A stretch of DNA of 64,000 nt from Nitrospira lenta (lineage in GTDB: Bacteria > Nitrospirota > Nitrospiria > Nitrospirales > Nitrospiraceae). Under the pieces are notes generated by a model, which was not told the DNA's origin, did no database searches, and worked only from the letters and a program-made list of their open reading frames with translations. Each line of letters begins with the position of its first letter. The first letter of the stretch is position 1. The position numbers and the translations under genes are program-made. Positions 43,241 through 53,727 of the stretch are shown piece by piece. The stretch covers positions 77,902-141,901 of the forward strand of contig NZ_OUNR01000021.1 of the NCBI RefSeq assembly GCF_900403705.1. Direction: 5' to 3'.

Positions 43241-44550
43241 CTCGATCTCTCCTTCTTGCGGCCGAACACGCGGCGATAGATCTGATCGAGATGGCGCAGA
43301 TAATATTTGGGATTGAAGCAGGCGGCAATCTCGCTCTTCTTGAGGTGCTGGGAGATGAAGGGGTCCTTCTCGACCAGGCTCTGAAGCCCGCCGGCGCCCT
43401 TCCACGAGGCCATGGCATTTCGCTGTACCGCTTCGTACGACTCTTTGCGCTGCGCCCCTTTTTCGACCAGTGTGAGCAAGAGCCGTTGGGAATAGACCAA
43501 CCCGCCGGTCAGATCGAGATTCCGCTGCATATTGGCGGGATAGACTAAAAGATTCTTGATGAGGTCGGTGACTTTCGCCAGCATGTAATCCATGAGAATC
43601 GTGCTGTCGGGCATGATGATCCGCTCGACCGATGAATGGCTGATATCCCGCTCATGCCAGAGCGCCACATCCTCCATCGCCGCCAGGCTGTTCGCCCGCA
43701 CGATCCGAGCAAGCCCGCAGAGATTCTCCGAGACGATCGGGTTCCGCTTGTGCGGCATCGCCGACGACCCTTTCTGCCCTTCGGAAAAGAACTCCTCGGC
43801 TTCGAGCACTTCCGTCCGCTGGAGATGGCGAATTTCCGTAGCGATCTTTTCAATACTGGCCGCCAGCAATGCGAGCGCTGTCGCGTAGGAGGCATGGCGG
43901 TCGCGTTGCACCACTTGATTCGACACCGGGTCCGGTTGCAGGCCCATCTTGGCGCAGACAAACTCTTCGATCTCCGGCCCTTGATGCGCGAACGTTCCCA
44001 TTGCCCCGGATAATTTGCCGACGGCGATTTCCGGCCGCACCGCGCGCAGCCGATCCCGATGCCGGCACATCTCCTCGTACCAGATGGCGAGCTTGAACCC
44101 GAAGGAGATCGGCTCGCCGTGAATGCCGTGCGAGCGGCCGACCATCACCGTCATCTTGTGACGCATCGCCTGCTGCTTCAATACCTCGATCAAACCGTCA
44201 AGGCCTTCGAGAATAATATCGAGCGCCTCCGTCATCTGCACCGCAAGCGACGTATCGACAATGTCCGATGACGTGAGGCCCATGTGCAGGAACCGGTGCT
44301 CAGGCCCGACGGTGTCCGTCAGCGATTCGAGGAAGGCGATGATATCGTGCTTGGTGACTTTTTCAATCTGGGCGATCCGGGCCACATTGATCTTCGCCTT
44401 CTTGCGGATCTTCGCGGATGTCCCACGCGGCGCCTGCCCGGCCTTCTCGAATGCGGCACAGGCCTGTAGCTCCACTTCCAGCCAGATTTCATACTTGTGT
44501 TTGAGGTCCCAGATGGCTTTCATCCTGGGACGGGTATACCGCTCGATCAC
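43237..44550 (-). CDS. purB: adenylosuccinate lyase (PurB)
   Basis: Splits SAICAR and adenylosuccinate, releasing fumarate. The fumarase/aspartase signature [20 protein letters not shown] is present, and the N-terminal [20 protein letters not shown] and [18 protein letters not shown] parts are typical. Start GTG 44550 overlaps the nusB stop (GTGA); the frame upstream is shadow. 437 aa is normal. Confidence 0.95.
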   Translation of the reverse strand: MIERYTRPRMKAIWDLKHKYEIWLEVELQACAAFEKAGQAPRGTSAKIRKKAKINVARIAQIEKVTKHDIIAFLESLTDTVGPEHRFLHMGLTSSDIVDTSLAVQMTEALDIILEGLDGLIEVLKQQAMRHKMTVMVGRSHGIHGEPISFGFKLAIWYEEMCRHRDRLRAVRPEIAVGKLSGAMGTFAHQGPEIEEFVCAKMGLQPDPVSNQVVQRDRHASYATALALLAASIEKIATEIRHLQRTEVLEAEEFFSEGQKGSSAMPHKRNPIVSENLCGLARIVRANSLAAMEDVALWHERDISHSSVERIIMPDSTILMDYMLAKVTDLIKNLLVYPANMQRNLDLTGGLVYSQRLLLTLVEKGAQRKESYEAVQRNAMASWKGAGGLQSLVEKDPFISQHLKKSEIAACFNPKYYLRHLDQIYRRVFGRKKERSR

Positions 44551-45005
44551 GCGCCTGTCCTCCTCCACACCGGCTTCTCGGGAGTCGCCCGCTTCTCAGC
44601 CAGCCGCCCCTCCGTCGCCAGCACCTTATCCAGCACACCGTTCACAAACTTCGAGGCTTCCTCGTCGCCGAAACTCTTGGCCAGCTCGATCGCCTCATCC
44701 ATGGTCACATTCGCCGGCACGTCGTCCATCCACATCAACTCATAGAGCCCGGCGCGCAAAATATTCCGATCCACGATCGGCATGCGGCTCACTTTCCAAT
44801 TCGTCGCATACGTGGCCAGCAGGGCATCGAGATCTCGTTTCTTCTCCAGCACACCCGCCACCAGCCGTTCGGCAAAGGCTTTCGTGTCAGCATCGGCCGT
44901 GAGCGGCTTCCAGAACTCATCGAGCCACAGGCCCGGCTTGCCGTGAATATCGTACTGAAACAAAATCTGGAGCGCCCGTTCGCGCGCTTCATGGCGTGAT
45001 CCCAT
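44547..45005 (-). CDS. nusB: transcription antitermination factor NusB
   Basis: Small helical RNA-binding protein that joins NusE (S10) at boxA of rRNA leaders. The start [20 protein letters not shown] and the C-terminal region [40 protein letters not shown] then LDKV are hallmark. 152 aa is normal. It follows ribH by 2 bases, the common ribH-nusB pairing, and overlaps purB. Confidence 0.94.
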   Translation of the reverse strand: MGSRHEARERALQILFQYDIHGKPGLWLDEFWKPLTADADTKAFAERLVAGVLEKKRDLDALLATYATNWKVSRMPIVDRNILRAGLYELMWMDDVPANVTMDEAIELAKSFGDEEASKFVNGVLDKVLATEGRLAEKRATPEKPVWRRTGA

Positions 45006-45007
45006 AA

Positions 45008-45538
45008 CTAGCTGCTTTTCTTTCGTACGGTCCGCTTGGGCCGGGGTGCCGCGTCGGCATCCACCGGTTTCAGCGCCTTGAGTTGTTTAATCACGCTCGC
45101 CATTTCAATCGCCGACTTTGCCGCTTCGCCGCCCCGGTTGAACTTCTCCGGATCCGCCCGTTCGATCGCTTGCGCCACCGTCTCCGTCGTCAACACGCCG
45201 AAGATGATCGGCACGCCGGTCTCCAACGATGCCTGTCCGATTCCCCGGCTGGCTTCGTTGCAGATGTAATCGAAGTGCGGCGTGTCGCCGCGAATCACCG
45301 CGCCGAGACAAATCACGGCATCGAACCGCCCGGACTTCGCCAGCGTCTTCGCCACGAGCGGAAGCTCGAACGCGCCCGGCACGCGCGCCACCTCGATATC
45401 CTGATCCTTCACACCGTGCTTCGTCAGCCCGTCAAGACAGGACGACAACAACTTACTCGTCACGAATTTATTGAACTTCGCGACGACCAAGCCGAACCGC
45501 ATACCCGTCGCATCATGCGACCCCTTACGAAGCTTCAT
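45008..45538 (-). CDS. ribH: 6,7-dimethyl-8-ribityllumazine synthase (RibH)
   Basis: Penultimate step of riboflavin synthesis, joining the butanone phosphate from the RibB domain with the pyrimidine. [58 protein letters not shown] with the catalytic His, and [17 protein letters not shown] are conserved. A basic Lys/Arg/Pro tail of about 15 residues follows. It overlaps the small membrane gene by 4 bases. Confidence 0.95.
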   Translation of the reverse strand: MKLRKGSHDATGMRFGLVVAKFNKFVTSKLLSSCLDGLTKHGVKDQDIEVARVPGAFELPLVAKTLAKSGRFDAVICLGAVIRGDTPHFDYICNEASRGIGQASLETGVPIIFGVLTTETVAQAIERADPEKFNRGGEAAKSAIEMASVIKQLKALKPVDADAAPRPKRTVRKKSS

Positions 45539-45792
45539 TTTGAAAGTTGGTCCGAATTATGTTTCCGATAAATAACTACTGCTGCGCGCATGCCGCCAAG
45601 CACTCCTATCAGCCCCCCCATCAGCACCCCTGAGGCAATGACTAGTTCGGGGCCTCCACAAGTTTCGCAACTTTTCATCACCCCTAGAATTGACAGAACA
45701 AGCAATCCAACAAAACCGGCCGCGCCTCCAAGCGTAACGCCCAAGATGATCCAGTTAAGAAACCACCATAGGGGGGTCAGCAGCCTCAACAA
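45535..45792 (-). CDS. small membrane protein, 85 aa
   Basis: Two to three hydrophobic stretches: LTPLWWFLNWIILGVTLGGA, AGFVGLLVLSILGVM and LVIASGVLMGGLIGVLGGMR, with a CETCGG pair of Cys in the loop between. Basic C-terminus. The base composition is slightly AT-richer than its neighbours. It begins 1 base after ribBA and overlaps ribH by 4 bases, so it belongs to the operon. Role unknown; a flavin-related membrane function is only a guess from position. Confidence 0.6.
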   Translation of the reverse strand: MLRLLTPLWWFLNWIILGVTLGGAAGFVGLLVLSILGVMKSCETCGGPELVIASGVLMGGLIGVLGGMRAAVVIYRKHNSDQLSK

Positions 45793-45793
45793 A

Positions 45794-47002
45794 TCACACC
45801 TTCTTTAAAAGATGCCCCATCTTATTCTTCTTCGTGCGCAAGTAGCGCACATTCGCCTTGTGGGGGGCGATTTCGATCGGGATCCGCTCCACCACTTTCA
45901 ATCCATAGCCTTCGATGCCGACAATCTTGCGCGGATTATTGGTGATCAATTTAATCTGATGCAGACCCAGGTTGACGAGAATCTGCGCCCCGACCCCGTA
46001 GTCCCGCAGATCCGCCTTAAATCCCAGCCTGAAATTCGCTTCGACCGTATCGCTGCCCTCATCCTGGAATCCGTAGGCCTTGAGCTTATTCAGAAGACCG
46101 ATGCCCCGTCCCTCTTGATTGAGGTACAGCAACACCCCGCGTCCTTCGGCTTCGATAATCTGCATGGCCCGATGGAGCTGATCCCGGCAATCGCACCGCA
46201 ACGACCCTAGCGCATCTGCCGTCAGACAACCGGAATGCACGCGGACTAAGGTCGGCGCACCGCCGTCCACCTTGCCCTTCACCAGGGCGATGTGCGTCAC
46301 GTTGTCGACTTCGTTTTCAAAGGCCACGGCTTCGAAGTCGCCGAAGATCGTCGGCATGCGGGCTGTCGCCGCCCGCTTCACGAAGGTTTCGCGCTGCATG
46401 CGGTATTCGATCAGCGCCTTGATCGTCACCATCTTGAGCTTGTGACGCTTGGCAAATTTGGCCAGCTCCGGCACGCGGGCCATGGTGCCGTCTTCATTCA
46501 TGATTTCGCAGATGACGCCCGCAGGCTGCAGCCCCGCGAGGCGCGCGAGATCGACAGAGCCTTCCGTCTGCCCTGCCCGCTTGAGGACCCCGCCTTTTTG
46601 CGCCTTGAGCGGGAAGATATGTCCGGGCCTGGCCAGATCCGCCGGCTTGGCTTTGGGATCAAGCGCCACCTGAATCGTAGTTGATCGATCAGCCGCAGAG
46701 ATCCCGGTGGTAATCCCCTTGCGGGCATCCACAGAGACAGTGAACGCTGTACCGAAAGTCGCCGTGTTCTCAATCGCCTGGGGCGGAAGCTGTAATTCTT
46801 CGCAGCGTTCAGGCGTCAAGGCCAGGCAAATGAGCCCGCGAGCGTGCTTCGCCATAAAGTTGATCGCTTGTGGCGTCACTTTGTCGGCCGCAATGACCAA
46901 GTCGCCTTCATTCTCGCGATCCTCGTCATCGACCAGAATGATGCACTTGCCCTTGCGAATGTCTTTGATTGCGTCTTGAATCGTATTGAATGGATTAGGC
47001 AT
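45794..47002 (-). CDS. ribBA: bifunctional DHBP synthase / GTP cyclohydrolase II (RibBA)
   Basis: The N-terminal half (to about residue 205) makes 3,4-dihydroxy-2-butanone 4-phosphate: [31 protein letters not shown] segment (here [19 protein letters not shown]) and [20 protein letters not shown]. The C-terminal half is GTP cyclohydrolase II, with zinc Cys residues in [16 protein letters not shown] and [19 protein letters not shown]. Both activities feed the two branches of riboflavin synthesis. First gene of the superoperon, with a sigma-70-like promoter 58-88 bases upstream. Confidence 0.95.
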   Translation of the reverse strand: MPNPFNTIQDAIKDIRKGKCIILVDDEDRENEGDLVIAADKVTPQAINFMAKHARGLICLALTPERCEELQLPPQAIENTATFGTAFTVSVDARKGITTGISAADRSTTIQVALDPKAKPADLARPGHIFPLKAQKGGVLKRAGQTEGSVDLARLAGLQPAGVICEIMNEDGTMARVPELAKFAKRHKLKMVTIKALIEYRMQRETFVKRAATARMPTIFGDFEAVAFENEVDNVTHIALVKGKVDGGAPTLVRVHSGCLTADALGSLRCDCRDQLHRAMQIIEAEGRGVLLYLNQEGRGIGLLNKLKAYGFQDEGSDTVEANFRLGFKADLRDYGVGAQILVNLGLHQIKLITNNPRKIVGIEGYGLKVVERIPIEIAPHKANVRYLRTKKNKMGHLLKKV

Positions 47003-47060
47003 GATCGGAAAAGTTAACTGATTAATTTTAGGTTGAAAATCGTCCTAACAGGAGGCCCAC

Positions 47061-47090
47061 AGATAACCCTGTTTAGCCCCCGCCTGTCAA
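47061..47090 (-). promoter_or_regulatory. candidate sigma-70 promoter for the ribBA-pur operon
   Basis: On the minus strand TTGACA (47085-47090) and TTATCT (47061-47066) are separated by 18 bases, placing a start site about 50 bases before ribBA. The -35 is consensus; the -10 agrees in four of six positions. I saw no FMN-riboswitch-like sequence in the short leader. Confidence 0.5.
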
Positions 47091-47104
47091 CGGGAAAAAC
47101 AACC

Positions 47105-48310
47105 CTACGGAGCACCCTCCCCATCCACCACTGCGGCCCCTCGCAGACGGAGAAACACCATCCCCCAGGCACAAACCCCGAGCCCGGCAAAGAACCAGAG
47201 TCCCGCATCATAACTACCGGTCACCAGCTTCAAACCGGAGAGCACTATCGGGAAGGCAAAGCCGCCGACACTCCCAACGGCGCCGATGAGACCGGAGGCC
47301 ATCCCGATCTGCTCAGGAAACTCTTCCGCCACCATTTGAAAAACCACCCCGTTCCCCACTCCCATCGCTCCGCTCGCTAACACAATCATGGCCATGCCCA
47401 TCGCTTGGGAAGGACTGGTTACCGCCACTACCGATCCGACAATGAGCGGCAACACGACATACAACACCCGCATGCCGCCGCGCTGGTCTGCCGCATACCC
47501 CCCGAAGGGGCGAATCACGCTGCCGACTAAACCACAGAGCGCCGCCACCGACCCGGCGGCGACGGCATCGTACCCATAGGTCTCATACAACAACATTGGG
47601 AGCACGCTGCAGAGCCCAACAAATCCCCCGAACGTAATCGCGTAGAGGAAACACAGCCAGTAGGCCGACCGCTGCCGCAGGAGCGTAGCGGCATGGTGCC
47701 ACCACTCGACATCGCGCCGGTGCCGATCACCCTGCCGGCTCTCTCGCACGAGTAATATGAACAACACGCACGTCACAGTGACGATGCCGGCCATGATGCC
47801 GAACACCTGCTGCCATCCCAGCGATTCCGCCCAGCGAGGCGCAAGAAACAAGACCAGCACCGTACCGATATTGCCCGACGCCGCGAGTCCCAACACAAGC
47901 CCCTGGGACGAGGGCGGATAGGCTTGTCCGGCCAACGGCAAGGCCACCGCGAAACTCGCCCCACCCAACCCCAGCGATACGGCCAAACACCACAACCCGA
48001 TCGAAGCCGGGTCCGCCAACCAACCCCAGAGCAGCACCGCCAACTCGCCAATCAAAATCGCGACCGCTGTATTCTTGGCTCCGAACCAATCGCAACTCCA
48101 GCCTCCGAACACCCGCAACAGAGCTCCGCCCAACAGCGGCAACGCTACCAGCACAGACAAATCGGTCCCGGTCAATTCCAGTGCGCGCGCCATGGGCAGG
48201 CTCAATGCCCCGATCAGCAACCACACCATAAAACTGACCGTGAGATGCAACCAAGCCCCGAGCAAGGTGGGCCAATGACCGCCACGTAACATCTGCCAGA
48301 TATCAGCCAC
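47105..48310 (-). CDS. MFS nitrate/nitrite transporter family (NarK-like)
   Basis: Twelve membrane helices across about 400 residues. The MFS loop GGWSCDWFGAKNTAVAIL follows helix 2, and GVGNGVVFQMVAEEFPEQIG near residue 325 is the nitrate-porter-type signature, with Gly and Asn residues as in NarK/NrtP proteins. GTG 48310 with TGGAGGA upstream is the likely start. In nitrifiers such carriers move nitrite or nitrate. Direction and substrate cannot be told from sequence. It is divergent from rpoH. Confidence 0.8.
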   Translation of the reverse strand: MADIWQMLRGGHWPTLLGAWLHLTVSFMVWLLIGALSLPMARALELTGTDLSVLVALPLLGGALLRVFGGWSCDWFGAKNTAVAILIGELAVLLWGWLADPASIGLWCLAVSLGLGGASFAVALPLAGQAYPPSSQGLVLGLAASGNIGTVLVLFLAPRWAESLGWQQVFGIMAGIVTVTCVLFILLVRESRQGDRHRRDVEWWHHAATLLRQRSAYWLCFLYAITFGGFVGLCSVLPMLLYETYGYDAVAAGSVAALCGLVGSVIRPFGGYAADQRGGMRVLYVVLPLIVGSVVAVTSPSQAMGMAMIVLASGAMGVGNGVVFQMVAEEFPEQIGMASGLIGAVGSVGGFAFPIVLSGLKLVTGSYDAGLWFFAGLGVCAWGMVFLRLRGAAVVDGEGAP

Positions 48311-48433
48311 GCACCGTCCTCCAGTAGAACCCAACACTATAGGGGACCCTCTTTCTCTGGCGCAACCGCTCTTCACGCATCACATCCCCACCGTCTTTGT
48401 CCGCTCCAGCAGTTCTGTTATAGTCTGCATCCC

Positions 48434-49441
48434 ATGAGTGGTCACGATTCATTCGAAGACGACGATACCGCCAGCGCGCTGGAACCGGAAATTCTCGATC
48501 CCTCCGATGACGAGGTCATCGAGGCGGAAGCCCCTCCCGTCGTGTTGGATCTCCCGCAAGCCGACGGACGCATGCCGGCCGATGCCCAGGCCGTCGCTCC
48601 CGTTACCGGCCTCCAGCAATATCTGGCGGAAATCCGACGCTATCCCTATCTCTCCAAAGAAGAAGAATTGCTCTTGTTCCATGAATACCACGCGCAAGGC
48701 AGCCGCGAAGCCGCCGTGAAACTCATCATGGCCAACTTGCGGGTCTCCGTTGCGATCGCCGCCGAGTATCTCCATACCGGCGCCGACCACATGGATCTGA
48801 TTCAAGAAGGCAATGTCGGCCTGATGCAGGCGATCAAGAAGTTCGACCCGACGAAGAACGTCCGCTTTTACGCCTATGCCGCCTGGTGGTCGCGCGCCTA
48901 TATTCTCCGCTATCTCTTGAACAATTTCCGGCTCGTGAAGATCGGCACCACCCAGGATCAGCGAAAGCTCTTCTACAATCTCAAGAAGGAAAAGGCCAAG
49001 CTCGCCAGGGAAGGCTTTGCCCCCGACACCAAACTCCTGGCCGATCGGCTGAATGTCCGCGAGCGCGACGTCATCGAGATGGACCAGCGGCTGGGAAATT
49101 GGGAGCTATCTCTGGATCAGCCGATCGGGGAAGAACAAGACGGCACTCTGCTCGACGTCCTCCCCTCCCAACAATCCGGGATAGACGAGGTCATTGCCGA
49201 CAATGAGCTTCGCACACTGTTCAGGAAGAAGCTGGCTGAGTTTGCCAAGACGCTGGACGAACGGGAAGAGGACATTCTGCGAAACCGGCTGATGTCGGAA
49301 ACGCCACTCACGCTCGACGAGCTGGGCGACAAATACGGCATCACGAAAGAACGCACCAGACAGCTGGAGGCCCGCATCATCAAGCGATTACGTGAATACA
49401 TCAAGAAAGACGTGAAAGACTTCGACCGTCTGAGAATTTAA
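48434..49441 (+). CDS. rpoH: RNA polymerase sigma factor, RpoH (sigma-32) type
   Basis: Sigma-70 group protein without region 1.1. Regions 1.2-2 start at about residue 60 (YLAEIRRYPYLSKEEELLLF), region 2.3/2.4 is VRFYAYAAWWSRAYILRYLL, and directly after it GTTQDQRKLFYNLKKEKAKL matches the RpoH box (QRKLFFNLR) found in heat-shock sigma factors. Region 4 ends with YGITKERTRQLEARIIKRLR. The N-terminal 55 residues are very acidic. It stands directly upstream of groES-groEL on the same strand, which fits a heat-shock role. Confidence 0.9.
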   Translation: MSGHDSFEDDDTASALEPEILDPSDDEVIEAEAPPVVLDLPQADGRMPADAQAVAPVTGLQQYLAEIRRYPYLSKEEELLLFHEYHAQGSREAAVKLIMANLRVSVAIAAEYLHTGADHMDLIQEGNVGLMQAIKKFDPTKNVRFYAYAAWWSRAYILRYLLNNFRLVKIGTTQDQRKLFYNLKKEKAKLAREGFAPDTKLLADRLNVRERDVIEMDQRLGNWELSLDQPIGEEQDGTLLDVLPSQQSGIDEVIADNELRTLFRKKLAEFAKTLDEREEDILRNRLMSETPLTLDELGDKYGITKERTRQLEARIIKRLREYIKKDVKDFDRLRI

Positions 49442-49555
49442 CCGCCCGCCCCAACCTCACCGCCGAATTTCTTCACTGGAATTCTTGAATCTCAATAGGT
49501 TATGATTTCTTCAGTCCGGCCGTTGGGATTGTAAAAGAATTTCTTTTCCCGCCCC

Positions 49556-49583
49556 CTTGACTTGGACCAGCCTCGGGCTATCT
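49556..49583 (+). promoter_or_regulatory. candidate RpoH-type heat-shock promoter of groESL
   Basis: CTTGAC (49556-49561) followed after 17-18 bases by GCTATCT resembles the CTTG-N17/18-C-x-TAT form of RpoH promoters. It lies about 130 bases before groES in a 270-base gap. No CIRCE inverted repeat (HrcA operator) was found in this gap. Confidence 0.45.
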
Positions 49584-49711
49584 CTCATACTGCACGATAG
49601 GCGTCGCTCTGTTTTTTCGAGGAGCGTGAGAGTCCAGCCGACGAATGTGGCTCTGCATCAAATCGTTGTAACGTTCACCACAGTTTATTCATCGCAGGAG
49701 GAGGGTTTGTT

Positions 49712-50011
49712 ATGAGCTCAGCAGCGAAAGAGAAGAAGAACCTCGCCAAGGGATTTCAACCTTTGGGTGACCGGGTGTTCGTCACCTACACCGAGGAATT
49801 AGAGCGGACCGCCGGCGGGATTTATGTACCGGATTCAGCGAAAGAGAAGCCGCAGCGGGGTATCGTGCAGGCCATCGGCAAGAAGGTCGAGAACGTGAAG
49901 GTCGGCGACCAGGTTCTCTTCGACAAGTACTCAGGCAGCAAGCTCCGCATCGAGGACGAAGAGTGCTTGATCCTCAAGGAAGAAGACATCCTCGGCATCT
50001 TCACCAGCTAA
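49712..50011 (+). CDS. groES: co-chaperonin GroES
   Basis: Lid of the GroEL chamber. FQPLGDRVFVTYTEELERTA, then GGIYVPDSAKEKPQRGIVQA (the mobile-loop region and following strand), and GDQVLFDKYSGSKLRIEDEE match the family. 99 aa, with about ten extra N-terminal residues (SSAAKEKKNLAKG). GGAGGAGGG precedes the ATG. groEL follows after 47 bases. Confidence 0.95.
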   Translation: MSSAAKEKKNLAKGFQPLGDRVFVTYTEELERTAGGIYVPDSAKEKPQRGIVQAIGKKVENVKVGDQVLFDKYSGSKLRIEDEECLILKEEDILGIFTS

Positions 50012-50034
50012 TCGACAACCACGACGACGATTGA

Positions 50035-51699
<1,665 letters not shown>

Positions 51700-51732
51700 G
51701 ATCGAGCTGAGCACGCCCTGCGTGCAGCAACA

Positions 51733-51770
51733 GAAGGGCCCGGCGGGAAACCGCCGGGCCCTTCGTGTTT
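51733..51770 (+). terminator. intrinsic terminator after groEL
   Basis: Fourteen-base perfect arms GAAGGGCCCGGCGG and CCGCCGGGCCCTTC around GAAA, followed by GTGTTT. The T-run is short, but the stem is very stable. It lies 34 bases after groEL, between it and the convergent glnE-like gene, whose own end it may also serve. Confidence 0.85.
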
Positions 51771-51782
51771 CAGCGCAATGAA

Positions 51783-53492
51783 CTATTTGGCGGATGTCAC
51801 CAGTCGCATCGTCGCCTTCAGGACAGGCGAGGTTTTGGCGTCGTAGTAGAAGGCGCGGAAAAACCGGTTCACGAGGCCGGTGTAGCGTTCGTGATCGGCG
51901 CGGAATCGGGCGACGCTTTGGGCGCGGTCATCCGTGCCATAGCCTCCTCGAATAGCGCAGCGTTCGAGCTCTTCCGCCGTTTCCGGCAACGCATGGGTCT
52001 GAAAATCCTGCACCATCTGCAACTTGTGCTCGACGTCGCGGAGAAAGACATAGGCGGCGGTCAAATCATCGCGTTCTTGCGTCGAGATCAGCTTGTAACG
52101 GACAAAGCGGTTCAGCGCGCCCAGCGTGCCGCGATCCAACAACCCCGCCACTTTCTTGCCCGCGATCACCTGAACGGTCTGGACAAGAAACTCGATCTCG
52201 CGAATCCCGCCGATGCCGAGCTTCACATTACGCCGCTCATGGCCACGGTCGGCCATCTTCGCATCGATCATGTCCTTCACCCCCCGCACATCCTGCACAA
52301 TCGCCAGCGCGCCGGAGAGATCGATCTTGTCTTTGGGTGGTCCGAAGATAAACGGTTTCACCATCTTCAGAAACGCCAGCCCCACCTCCATGGAACCGGC
52401 CACCGGCCAAGCCTTCAGCAGTGCGAGCCGTTCCCACACCACGCCTCTGGTGGCGTAGTATTTTTGATAGTCGTCAAGCGACCGCGCCAATTGTCCGACC
52501 GAGCCTTCAGCCCGCAAACGTAGATCCACACGGAAGACATAGCCTTCCCGCGTCTGCTCGACCAGGGCCTTCGTCAGTTCGCGCGAGAGAATCTCAAAAT
52601 ACTCCTCGTTGGAAATACCGACAGCGCCGGGCTTCATCGTCTGCCTACCGCGCGGCGCCTTCGTCTCCCCATCATGCGACGCATAGACGTAAATCAAATC
52701 GACATCCGAGCTATAGTTCAACTCGTGCCCGCCGAGCTTCCCCATGCCCATCACGGCAAATCCCGTCTCCACCCACCGCCCCTGCTTCGTCTTGTGCATC
52801 GGCACACCGTACTGCTGCCGCAGGTCGGCATCGACGATCTCATAGGCCGCATGAATCAATAGACTTGCCAGATCGGATAACGACCCCGTCGTCTCCGGCA
52901 CCGGCGACAGCCGCAACAGATCGCGCACACCGATGCGCAACATCTCCCGCCGGCGAAACCGGCGCAGCGCCTCCAGCTTCATTTCCTTTACCGTCAGATG
53001 AGCCAGGCTTTTGTGCAGCGCCGATTCCAGCTCTTTCCTCGCGGGCGGTTTCGAGAGCACCGCGTCTTCCGACAGCCAATAGACCAGCATGGGATCGCGA
53101 ATCACCGTAAAAGCGAGCGCATCGCTGTTCCCGAAGATCGTGCAGAGCAGATCGAGCATGCGCGGCGAACTGCGCAAGTAGTCGAGAAAGGAGGAGCGTG
53201 TGACTTCGCCGAGCAACCGTTCCCAATGATTCAGAGCCTGATCCGGGTCCGCGGTTCGCGAAATAGCATCCAACAGGATCGGCAGAATCTCGGCCAATTG
53301 ACGCCGATGATGCGGATCGCCCGCCATCGCCTGAAGATTGCGGTCCGCCTGATCGATATCATGCAAGCCATAGGCAGTGAGAATTGCCCCGATTTGTTGC
53401 GGATCCCGTTCAGCCGCCAACAGCACAGGACGAGGATCGGGCTTCCCGGAAATTGATAGCACTGCTCCTTGAACAGACTTGGACGGTGCCAT
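51783..53492 (-). CDS. GlnE N-terminal-type half (adenylyl-removing-like domain) as a separate protein
   Basis: GlnE normally has two nucleotidyltransferase domains in about 950 aa: an N-terminal adenylyl-removing and a C-terminal adenylyl-transferring one, acting on glutamine synthetase. This 569-aa protein has only one, with GMGKLGGHELNYSSDVDLIY (about 252-271) like the N-terminal domain (intact D-x-D), then RVDLRLRAEGSVGQLARSLD and NVKLGIGGIREIEFLVQTVQ plus the helical end. The start is ATG 53492; a TTG at 53531 is less likely. The complementary half is encoded divergently 235 bases away. Confidence 0.82.
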   Translation of the reverse strand: MAPSKSVQGAVLSISGKPDPRPVLLAAERDPQQIGAILTAYGLHDIDQADRNLQAMAGDPHHRRQLAEILPILLDAISRTADPDQALNHWERLLGEVTRSSFLDYLRSSPRMLDLLCTIFGNSDALAFTVIRDPMLVYWLSEDAVLSKPPARKELESALHKSLAHLTVKEMKLEALRRFRRREMLRIGVRDLLRLSPVPETTGSLSDLASLLIHAAYEIVDADLRQQYGVPMHKTKQGRWVETGFAVMGMGKLGGHELNYSSDVDLIYVYASHDGETKAPRGRQTMKPGAVGISNEEYFEILSRELTKALVEQTREGYVFRVDLRLRAEGSVGQLARSLDDYQKYYATRGVVWERLALLKAWPVAGSMEVGLAFLKMVKPFIFGPPKDKIDLSGALAIVQDVRGVKDMIDAKMADRGHERRNVKLGIGGIREIEFLVQTVQVIAGKKVAGLLDRGTLGALNRFVRYKLISTQERDDLTAAYVFLRDVEHKLQMVQDFQTHALPETAEELERCAIRGGYGTDDRAQSVARFRADHERYTGLVNRFFRAFYYDAKTSPVLKATMRLVTSAK

Positions 53493-53727
53493 CCCTGGAG
53501 AAGACCGCCGTATTGGTTTCTTAGTGCCCAAGCAAATCCCCTACAGACATGGCTACTGATTAGAACGAAACGATCACGCCGCTCGGTGAAGGGCGCGTCT
53601 CGGCGCGCCGGGGCTGGGCGGGTGGAAAGAGCGACATTTTCAACATCCTGGTTATCATGGGGCGGCATTATACTGACTCAATCCATTCCGGTATACTGGG
53701 GCCGGTCAGCCAAAGGATTCGATCGCT

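Noticed and set aside
47003..47104. Leader of ribBA considered for an FMN riboswitch.
   Set aside because: Too short, and the conserved RFN-element sequences are not visible.
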